Part shown: in pieces, positions 43,408 through 50,791 of the stretch
Numbering within the stretch: the first letter of the stretch is position 1
Layout: every line of letters begins with the position of its first letter
DNA from: Polynucleobacter sp. GWA2_45_21
GTDB lineage: Bacteria; Pseudomonadota; Gammaproteobacteria; Burkholderiales; Burkholderiaceae
Reading direction: 5' to 3'
Length of the DNA: 64,000 nucleotides
NCBI RefSeq assembly: GCF_001830325.1
Contig: NZ_MHZG01000003.1
Span: forward strand, 55,452 to 119,451
Position numbers and translations under genes: made by a program
Notes under the pieces: generated by a model
Database searches by the model: none
The model's input: only the letters and a program-made list of their open reading frames with translations
Told to the model about the DNA's origin: nothing

Positions 43408-44673
43408 ATGAATCTTTTAAGGGCTCTGTCGACATTTATTGTGTGCATTTTTTTTGCAGGCGGAGTCAATGCGCAAACTCAAAAATCACTGACGCTAAAT
43501 GAATTGATTGGTATTGCTTTAGAGTCGAGCCCTCAAGTGCTGGCGGCACGTGATCAAACTAAGGCAGTCAAGGGGCAACTCTCTTCTGCTCGTGCAATTC
43601 CGAATCCTGAGTTTGAGCTCAATACTGGCCAACAAAGATCAGTATCTGGACCGCTGACTACTGGCAATGTGTCATCGTGGTCTGTGACCCAGCCGCTAGA
43701 TATGCCCTATACCCGCTATCCTCGTGTGAATGCAGCTGAAGCAAATTTAAAAGCTGCCGAGGCGACTCGTATTGCTTTTGAAATTGAAATGATTTCTAGA
43801 GTGCAACAACGTTTTTATGAGTTGATGCGTCGCGATGCAGAATTAAAAGCTGCTGAAGAGGATTTAAGTTTGACGAAGCAAATTCGTGATCGCATGCAAA
43901 TTCGTTATGACGTTGGTGAGACCGCTCGATTTGAATTAATTCGTGCACAGACAGAATTTCTGAATGCGCAAATTAATACTGAATCTAGCAAGCTCAGAGT
44001 TGAGCAGGCCAAGGGTCAATTAAGGCAGGTGGTTGGACATAACTTGCCAGCAGACTATGAAGTTATTTCTCAGCCTCTCAAGATCGAGCCTTTGCCTGCT
44101 TTGCCAATCTTGCTCAGTGAATTGCATGCACAGAGCCCTGAATTGCAGCGGGCAAAAGCAGAGGTCGAAGCGACTGAATCGAAGTTGAGCTTTGAGCAGA
44201 ACTCTCGCTTACCAAAGCTATCTATTAAGGCGCAGCAATATAACGACCCTAACTTCACTGACCGCCTATATGGCTTGGTGGTAAGCATTCCTATCTGGGA
44301 CTTCAAGGGCGGTCAGATTGCGGAAGCAGAAGCTAATGCATCTAAGGCTAAGAATCAACTGAATGCCCAAAGCCAAAGTCTCGAACAGCAGTTGGAGACA
44401 GCATATAAGCTCTATCAGATGACTAGTTACCAGGTAAAAATTCTGGATCAAGATGTTGTTCAGTTGGCATCGAGCGCACGTCGGATTGCTGAAGTTTCGT
44501 ATCGTTATGGCGAGCGCGGCATGCTCGAGTATTTAGATGCACAAAGAACATTTAGATTGGCTCGTAATGATTTGATCAAAGCCCGCTTTGACTTAGCTTC
44601 AGTTGTTACTGAGATTCAGCGTTTAAGAGCAACCCCAGAGTGGATTGCAAAAATTGAGAGTGGAAAGCAATGA
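43408..44673 (+). CDS. Outer-membrane channel protein of the RND efflux system (CzcC/TolC family)
   Basis: This 421-residue protein has a signal peptide (MNLLRALSTFIVCIFFAGG, cleavage near VNAQ) and two outer-membrane-efflux repeats with long coiled-coil helices (LTLNELIGIALESSPQVLAARD and a second round from about residue 245). It forms the exit duct of the tripartite pump. An in-frame ATG at 43360 exists but the signal peptide favours 43408. It begins after the Mn2+ riboswitch, and its stop overlaps the adaptor start as ATGA. Confidence 0.88.
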   Translation: MNLLRALSTFIVCIFFAGGVNAQTQKSLTLNELIGIALESSPQVLAARDQTKAVKGQLSSARAIPNPEFELNTGQQRSVSGPLTTGNVSSWSVTQPLDMPYTRYPRVNAAEANLKAAEATRIAFEIEMISRVQQRFYELMRRDAELKAAEEDLSLTKQIRDRMQIRYDVGETARFELIRAQTEFLNAQINTESSKLRVEQAKGQLRQVVGHNLPADYEVISQPLKIEPLPALPILLSELHAQSPELQRAKAEVEATESKLSFEQNSRLPKLSIKAQQYNDPNFTDRLYGLVVSIPIWDFKGGQIAEAEANASKAKNQLNAQSQSLEQQLETAYKLYQMTSYQVKILDQDVVQLASSARRIAEVSYRYGERGMLEYLDAQRTFRLARNDLIKARFDLASVVTEIQRLRATPEWIAKIESGKQ

Positions 44674-46016
44674 AGCAAGAGTTCACGGATATCAAGACTA
44701 AATTAAAGGAGTTCTACTCCCGTTACATGGCGATTGCAAAAGTCTATGCGCAGAAATGGATTGCTATCGTCATTAAAGCCCAAAATGATTTGTATGTACT
44801 GACCCATGAGTGGTTTACTACCCACTTGCCGCGCGTAGCCCAGCAATACGATAAAGCTCCTCCCTGGACGCAAAAAGGACTTTTTTACCTTCCTTGGTTT
44901 TGCCTATTTCTAATCATTTTGAATTACTTCAATGTTTTTGATCGCGGCCCGACTATCAAGTCTGTTCAAGATCGTAATGTGGTGATCGTGAATGATGACC
45001 TGCGCAACATGATTACCGAGGGAGAGGTTCACACTGGATCATTTGTTGAAGAGCTGCGTGCTTCTGGTCGAGTGGACTTTAATGAGATGTTTTTATCTCG
45101 TATTGGTGCGAACGTAACAGGCCGCGTGTCAGATATTCTCGCCGTTCCAGGTCAAAAGGTGAAGCAGGGTGACATTTTGGCCAAAATTACTTCTACTGAA
45201 TTAACGCAATCCCAACTTTCTTTTCTGAAGGCTAAGAGTGCAAGTCAATTGGCCGACCAGGCGGCTAATCGAGCTAGGATTTTGTACAAAGAGGATGTGA
45301 TTGCTTTGGCTGAGCTGCAAAAGCGTGAGGCTGAGGCAAGTAGTGCCAAGGCGGAATATCGCGCGGCAAATGATCAATTGCGTGTCCAAGGCATGGATCA
45401 GCCTAGTATCGATCGCTTAGCAAAGTCCGGCGTGATTGAATCTACGAATAACGTAATCGCCAGTATTCCTGGTGAGATTGTGGAGAGAAAGATCAATAAG
45501 GGTCAGGTAGTGCAGCCTGCTGATGCTTTATTTACAGTGGCTGATTTGAATACCTTATGGGCGGTCTCTGAAATTCCAGAAAGCAACTCTTATTTAATTC
45601 ATAAGGGTCAGAAGGTCAGCTTGATTATTCCAGCTTTGCGTAATGCGGAGATAGAAGGTGTTGTTGCTCACGTCGATTCCATCGTGAATACTCAAACTCG
45701 CACGGTGGTGGTGCGAATGGAAGTTCCCAACAAGGATGGTTTGATTAAGCCTGGAATGTTGGCAACCATGATGATTGAGAGTCAGCCGACTGAAAAATTA
45801 TTGGTGCCTACTAGTGCAGTTATTCGTGAAGATAATAAAGATTATGTATTTGTTAAAGAAGATGATGAAATCTATCGCATGATTGCTGTAAAGCTTGGAC
45901 CTGAAGGCAAAGGATATCGTCCGGTGATCTCGGGTCTAAAGGTGGGGCAAAATATTGCGGTCAATGGCGCCTTTCATCTGAATGCTGAGCGCAAAAGACA
46001 GTTGAGCGGTGGTTAA
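44670..46016 (+). CDS. RND efflux periplasmic adaptor (CzcB-like)
   Basis: This 448-residue adaptor links the inner-membrane pump to the outer-membrane channel. It has a lipoyl/biotinyl-like half (GANVTGRVSDILAVPGQKVK), a helical hairpin (about 165-220), a second hybrid half (NVIASIPGEIVERKINKGQ), and a beta-barrel/MP domain with VDSIVNTQTRTVVVRMEV. Unusually, the single membrane helix is at about residues 72-90, so the first 70 residues, which look amphipathic and helical, sit in the cytoplasm. It lacks the His-rich metal-binding N-terminus of some CzcB proteins. Confidence 0.88.
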   Translation: MKQEFTDIKTKLKEFYSRYMAIAKVYAQKWIAIVIKAQNDLYVLTHEWFTTHLPRVAQQYDKAPPWTQKGLFYLPWFCLFLIILNYFNVFDRGPTIKSVQDRNVVIVNDDLRNMITEGEVHTGSFVEELRASGRVDFNEMFLSRIGANVTGRVSDILAVPGQKVKQGDILAKITSTELTQSQLSFLKAKSASQLADQAANRARILYKEDVIALAELQKREAEASSAKAEYRAANDQLRVQGMDQPSIDRLAKSGVIESTNNVIASIPGEIVERKINKGQVVQPADALFTVADLNTLWAVSEIPESNSYLIHKGQKVSLIIPALRNAEIEGVVAHVDSIVNTQTRTVVVRMEVPNKDGLIKPGMLATMMIESQPTEKLLVPTSAVIREDNKDYVFVKEDDEIYRMIAVKLGPEGKGYRPVISGLKVGQNIAVNGAFHLNAERKRQLSGG

Positions 46017-46021
46017 GTTGC

Positions 46022-49000
46022 ATGATTGAGAAAATTGTCCGCCTCTCCCTGCAGCAGCGACTCTTAGTCGCCATCATTGCACTGGTATTAATGGTGGCAG
46101 GCCTGCTAGCAACCAAGCGTTTATCGGTTGATGCATTTCCAGATGTCACTAACGTGCAGGTACAGATTGCGTCCGAAGCTCCAGGTCGATCTCCGGAAGA
46201 GGTAGAGCGTTTCGTTACGGTTCCTATTGAATTGGCGATGACTGGTCTACCTGGCCTTACAGAGATGCGCTCTCTTAACCGTAATGGGATTTCTGTCATT
46301 ACCTTGGTATTTACGGATAAGACAGAGCTCTACTTTGCGAGACAGTTAGTTACTGAACGTTTGATCGAAGTAGCTTCCAGAATGCCTATTGGCATTACGC
46401 CTGTGCTAGCGCCACCTTCGACCGGTTTAGGTGAGATCTATCAATACACTTTAGATCATCCTTCTGATGGAGACCGAGAGCTCACGGTAGATGAGCTTGA
46501 AGAGCGCCGGACTATTCAGGATTGGATTGTGCGTCCGATGCTGCGTTCAATACCTGGGGTAGCTGAAATTAATACTCAAGGTGGATATGCGCGTGAATAT
46601 CAAGTGCTGGTTAATCCGGAGCGCTTGCGTCACTACCAAGTAAGTTTGCGCGAAGTATATGAAGCGCTCGCCAGAAATAATGCCAATTCAGGGGGTGGAC
46701 AGCTACCGACCTATGCAGAGCGCTACCTGATTCGAGGCGTTGGATTAATTACCAAGCCAGAAGATATCGACAAAATTATTCTGAAAGAGGTCAAGGGGAT
46801 TCCGGTATATGTGAAAAACGTAGCGGAAGTCACGATTGGTAGTGAAATCCGTCAAGGTGCTGCGATTAAAAATGGCTATACCGAGAGTGTGGCGGGGATC
46901 ATTCAGATGATTCGTGGTGGTAATGCGCGCGAGGTAGTGAACCGAATTAAGTTAAAAGTAGCTGAAATTAATGAAGGTAAATTGTTGCCAGATGGTCTAC
47001 AGATCGTACCTTTTTATGATCGCACCGACCTGGTAAATGCCGCCATGTTTAACGTAGCGAAGGTATTAATTGAAGGTGTGGTCTTGGTTATCATCTTGCT
47101 CTTCTTGTTCCTGGGAGACGTTCGTTCTTCCTTGATTGTGGTGGCTACATTAATTTTGACGCCGCTACTGACATTTCTCGTGATGAATCGTTACGGCATC
47201 TCTGCTAACTTGATGTCATTAGGCGGTCTTGCAATTGCGATCGGCATCATGGTGGATGGCTCGGTGGTGGTTGTCGAGAATACTTTTGCCAAGCTAGGTG
47301 AGCGACTTAAGACGGGCGAATCGAAAAACCGGATCATTTTGGAGGCAGCCTCTGAAGTAGGTACCCCAGTCCTGTTCGGTGTGGGCATCATTATTTTGGT
47401 ATTTATGCCACTACTATCTTTAGAAGGGATGGAGGGTAAGATGTTTGCCCCCATGGCCATCACGATTGCAATAGCACTCGCGATTTCTTTGATCCTGTCA
47501 TTTACCTTATCTCCTGCACTCTGTTCTTATATTTTGAAGGGTGGTAGTGAGGACGATACTAAGCTGGTTGCTCGTCTTCGTGCACCCTATGATCGCTGGC
47601 TACATTGGAGTCTTGCCAATCCGAAGTTAGTTGTTAAAAGATCATTGATGGCTTTAGCAGCAAGTTTGGTCGGTTTTGTGCTCTTAGGAAAAGCATTTAT
47701 TCCGGTGATGCAGGAGGGCTCGATTACCCCTGTGATTGTGCGCGCGCCGAATATTTCTTTGGATGAGTCTATCAAGCTCGAGTTTGAGGCTATCAAGAGA
47801 ATTATGACGATCCCTGATGTCAAGATGGCAGTATCGCGTCTAGGTAGGGGTGAGTCTCCCGCAGATCCGGGTCAACCCAACGAATCTGACCCAATTGTGA
47901 CCCTAAAACCTTTGAGTGAGCGCAGCTTAAGTCAAGAAGAAATCGCTCAAGTAATTCGCGATAAGTTAAAAACACTGCCTGGTATTGAATTAGCGATTTC
48001 ACAGCCGATTGCTGCACGCGTGGATGAAATGGTTTCAGGCGTGAGATCGCAGGTAGCGATTAAGATTTTTGGCGATGATTTGTTGACCTTACAGAATCTA
48101 GGGGCGGAAATCAGTCAAATCTTAACCAAGATGAAGGGTAGTAATGACTTGCGAATTGAGCAAGTGTCCGGACAAAATTATCTCAACATCAAAATTGATC
48201 GAGATGCGATTGCTCGATACGGGATTAATGTATCCGATGTCAATGAAGTGATTGAAACAGCGATTGGCGGTAAGCAGGCCAGCATTGTTTATGAGGGTGA
48301 GAGACGTTTTCCGCTGATGTTGCGCTATCCGGCTCCTTATCGAGATAAAGTCGACGCTATCGAAAACATTATTTTGCATTCACCTGATGGCGCTCAAGTT
48401 CTCATGCGTGACCTAGCGGAAATTTCCTTAGTAGATGGTCCAGCGCAAATTTCCCGTGAGGCAGGTAAACGTCGTTTAGTCGTTGGTGTCAACGTCGATG
48501 GTCGTGACCTAGGTGGATTTGTGAAGGAGGCTCAAACTCTAATTGCTAAACAGGTTGAGTTGCCTGAGGGATATACCCTCGAGTGGGGTGGCCAGTTTGA
48601 AAACATGGAACGCGCTATGGCTCGTTTGATGATTATTATTCCGCTGACTATTTTAGCGATCTTCTTCTTACTCTTCATGTTATTTAAGTCCATACGATTA
48701 GCTGCTTTGATTATTTTGGTCTTGCCTTTTGCGTCGATCGGCGGTGTAGTCGGTCTCTTCATAGCTGGTGAATATTTATCGGTGCCAGCAGCGGTAGGAT
48801 TTATTAACTTATGGGGTATTGCCGTTCTGAACGGTGTGGTCTTGATCTCATTTATTAAGCAGTTGCGTGAAGACGGCTACTCGATGGAAGATGCCTTGCT
48901 GCATGGATGTGGTCATCGTTTTAGGCCAGTTATGATGACTGCTTCAGTTGCGATGTTGGCTTTAGTACCAATGCTGTTTTCAGGCGGCCCAGGCTCTGAG

Positions 49001-49117
49001 GTCACAAGACCGCTAGCGGCTGTGGTCATCTCTGGTCTCATTACATCAACTGCATTAACATTACTCGTACTCCCTGTCTTATACAGATGGTTTGAAGATA
49101 AAGAGGTGGAAGCATGA
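46022..49117 (+). CDS. Heavy-metal RND efflux pump (CzcA family)
   Basis: This 1031-residue inner-membrane proton antiporter has 12 helices and two large periplasmic loops. The relay motif in helix 4 reads AIAIGIMVDGSVVVVEN: Asp412 and Glu419 match Asp408 and Glu415 of CzcA, but the equivalent of CzcA Asp402 is Ala406. This deviates from the Zn/Co/Cd HME1 pattern and fits another HME subgroup. With the Mn2+ riboswitch upstream, Mn2+ is a plausible substrate. The stop overlaps the PII-like gene as ATGA. Confidence 0.92.
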   Translation: MIEKIVRLSLQQRLLVAIIALVLMVAGLLATKRLSVDAFPDVTNVQVQIASEAPGRSPEEVERFVTVPIELAMTGLPGLTEMRSLNRNGISVITLVFTDKTELYFARQLVTERLIEVASRMPIGITPVLAPPSTGLGEIYQYTLDHPSDGDRELTVDELEERRTIQDWIVRPMLRSIPGVAEINTQGGYAREYQVLVNPERLRHYQVSLREVYEALARNNANSGGGQLPTYAERYLIRGVGLITKPEDIDKIILKEVKGIPVYVKNVAEVTIGSEIRQGAAIKNGYTESVAGIIQMIRGGNAREVVNRIKLKVAEINEGKLLPDGLQIVPFYDRTDLVNAAMFNVAKVLIEGVVLVIILLFLFLGDVRSSLIVVATLILTPLLTFLVMNRYGISANLMSLGGLAIAIGIMVDGSVVVVENTFAKLGERLKTGESKNRIILEAASEVGTPVLFGVGIIILVFMPLLSLEGMEGKMFAPMAITIAIALAISLILSFTLSPALCSYILKGGSEDDTKLVARLRAPYDRWLHWSLANPKLVVKRSLMALAASLVGFVLLGKAFIPVMQEGSITPVIVRAPNISLDESIKLEFEAIKRIMTIPDVKMAVSRLGRGESPADPGQPNESDPIVTLKPLSERSLSQEEIAQVIRDKLKTLPGIELAISQPIAARVDEMVSGVRSQVAIKIFGDDLLTLQNLGAEISQILTKMKGSNDLRIEQVSGQNYLNIKIDRDAIARYGINVSDVNEVIETAIGGKQASIVYEGERRFPLMLRYPAPYRDKVDAIENIILHSPDGAQVLMRDLAEISLVDGPAQISREAGKRRLVVGVNVDGRDLGGFVKEAQTLIAKQVELPEGYTLEWGGQFENMERAMARLMIIIPLTILAIFFLLFMLFKSIRLAALIILVLPFASIGGVVGLFIAGEYLSVPAAVGFINLWGIAVLNGVVLISFIKQLREDGYSMEDALLHGCGHRFRPVMMTASVAMLALVPMLFSGGPGSEVTRPLAAVVISGLITSTALTLLVLPVLYRWFEDKEVEA

Positions 49118-49437
49118 TGGAAGTGAAGGCGGTCATTCGCCCTAATAAATTAGCAGCTTTAAGAACAGCTTTGCTGGAGACTCCAGGATTTCCGGGTATG
49201 ACCGTCACTAAGGTAGAAGGTTGTAGTGCCCCGAACCGCACCGGTAAATTTAATATTAAAGAAGAGTTAACCGATTATTCTGCCAAGGTGAAAGTTGAAA
49301 TCGTCTGTAATGATGAGATTGCACCAGTCTTTATGGATCGCATTGTGACTATTTGCCAAACAGGTCAGGTGGGGGATGGTGTAGTTTGGTGCACAGAGGT
49401 TCCCAAGGCCTTCTTTATCTCCAAGACCTCGGTCTAG
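49114..49437 (+). CDS. PII-like protein of the metal-efflux-linked (PII-NG) group
   Basis: This 107-residue protein has the PII trimeric fold (strand MMEVKAVIRPNKLAALRTAL, a short T-loop region near 37-55, and C-terminal GVVWCTEVPKAFFISK). The PII-NG group is known to be encoded next to CzcA/CusA-type heavy-metal RND genes; its function is not settled. The canonical T-loop Tyr51 uridylylation site is not obvious. It overlaps the pump gene and so is made with it, perhaps as a metal or nucleotide sensor that gates the pump. Confidence 0.88.
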   Translation: MMEVKAVIRPNKLAALRTALLETPGFPGMTVTKVEGCSAPNRTGKFNIKEELTDYSAKVKVEIVCNDEIAPVFMDRIVTICQTGQVGDGVVWCTEVPKAFFISKTSV

Positions 49438-49511
49438 GCAAGTCTGCAAATTCTTCGGTATGATGAATTTTGCAATTGGATTAATTATTGCCAATCATCC
49501 TGGAGACCGCT

Positions 49512-49910
49512 TTGAAAAATATTATCGATCGCATTGATCATATTGTCCTGACTGTGACAGATATTGAGCGCACTACACAGTGGTATGAAAAAGCTTTAGG
49601 TTTCGAGCGAGAGTTTTTTACTGGGCCAGAAGGTCAGCCACGTTATTCATTGCGCTTTGGGCAATTAAAAATTAATCTGCAAGATAAAGACACAGAAACG
49701 CCTACAAAAGCCAAAGTCCCTACAATTGGTTCTGGTGACTTTTGTCTGATTTCAGCCATCCCCTTGGATGACTTCATTTTTCATCTGCAGAGCAATGGCA
49801 TTGCCATTGATGTTGGTCCAGTACCTAGACGTGGCGCTCTTGGGCCAATTCGCTCTGTCTACTTGCGTGACCCAGACAATAATCTCGTAGAGGTTGCCGA
49901 ATACGTTTAA
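49512..49910 (+). CDS. VOC-family protein (glyoxalase/bleomycin-resistance fold)
   Basis: This 132-residue protein has the paired beta-alpha-beta-beta-beta modules of vicinal-oxygen-chelate enzymes: IDRIDHIVLTVTDIERTTQWY with His as first metal ligand, and VYLRDPDNNLVEVAEYV with Glu as the last. It could be a lyase, isomerase or fosfomycin-type thiol transferase relative. The start is TTG 49512, with GGAG upstream, in preference to TTG 49488. Confidence 0.82.
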   Translation: MKNIIDRIDHIVLTVTDIERTTQWYEKALGFEREFFTGPEGQPRYSLRFGQLKINLQDKDTETPTKAKVPTIGSGDFCLISAIPLDDFIFHLQSNGIAIDVGPVPRRGALGPIRSVYLRDPDNNLVEVAEYV

Positions 49911-49924
49911 TGAAGACTGAGATC

Positions 49925-50641
49925 TTATGCGCCTAGCTGGCGCGCAAGATCTAGAAAGTCTTTTGCGTGATAGTTGGTAAATTGCTCCATATGGAGATCA
50001 TTGCGAAGGTGATTCTTGCCAAACTCCAATGGACGTTCAATAAAAGCTGTTTGTAATCCACAGGCATGGGCAGCTTCTAGATCATCTTTATGTGATGCAA
50101 CCAACATCACTTCTTCGGGCGGAATATTAAAAGTCTCCGCTACTCCTAGGTAAGCTTCTGGATCCGGCTTGTAGTGACGGAAAACCTCAGCCGAAAGAAT
50201 GAGGTCCCAAGGCAAGCCCGCATTTTTTGCCATATCAGCCAATAAGCCTAGGTTTCCATTAGATAAGGTCACGATCGTGAACTGACCTTTCAGTTTGTGT
50301 AGGCCTTCGACTGTCTCTGACCAAGGGGTCAGTCGGTGCCAGATGAGATTGAGGTCTTGTATTTGGGTTTCAGATAAGGAGCTGATTTTGAAGGTCCTGA
50401 GAACATCATCTAGGATCATACGGTGCAAATCATCAATCTTGGTCCACGGCAGTTCTCCAGAGCGAACACGTGCCATAGCTGGCCTGTAGCCTTGTCGCCA
50501 AGCTGTTGCAAAGGCATCGGGATCCACTGACAGCCCGAGTCGAGTGACCTCGGCTGCTATGGACCCATGCCAGTCAACTACTGTGCCAAATACATCAAAT
50601 GCAAGAACTTTTGGTTTTGTATTCATAGATAGATTATTCAT
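49925..50641 (-). CDS. HAD-superfamily haloacid dehalogenase type II
   Basis: This 238-residue protein has the HAD nucleophile motif LAFDVFGTVVDWHGS (Asp at residue about 16), Ser/Thr motif II in TLSNGNLG, Lys in YKPDPEAY and the acidic MLVASHKDDLEAAHA. These match L-2-haloacid dehalogenase (type II). It hydrolyses 2-haloacids or related phosphates. Two possible starts (50641 and 50626) are equally weak. It is convergent with the VOC gene. Confidence 0.86.
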   Translation of the reverse strand: MNNLSMNTKPKVLAFDVFGTVVDWHGSIAAEVTRLGLSVDPDAFATAWRQGYRPAMARVRSGELPWTKIDDLHRMILDDVLRTFKISSLSETQIQDLNLIWHRLTPWSETVEGLHKLKGQFTIVTLSNGNLGLLADMAKNAGLPWDLILSAEVFRHYKPDPEAYLGVAETFNIPPEEVMLVASHKDDLEAAHACGLQTAFIERPLEFGKNHLRNDLHMEQFTNYHAKDFLDLARQLGA

Positions 50642-50702
50642 TAGCTTGAAAAATATTGCTGAAGCTCATTTTGCTGGATTCTTCTCCTGAGTCCCGCATT
50701 TG

Positions 50703-50716
50703 GTATGAAGTCATAC
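50703..50716. promoter_or_regulatory. 6-2-6 palindrome upstream of the YdiJ-type gene
   Basis: GTATGA-AG-TCATAC forms a near-perfect dyad in the 150-bp region before the dehydrogenase gene and resembles operators of FadR/GntR-type regulators in front of hydroxy-acid oxidation genes. No regulator of this type is encoded nearby, so the assignment is only suggestive. Confidence 0.4.
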
Positions 50717-50791
50717 AACTCATACATTGCAAAGAATTGCTAGAATGGCAGAGACCCAAAAAGGGCGCTAGAACGTATAAGGGACACAATC

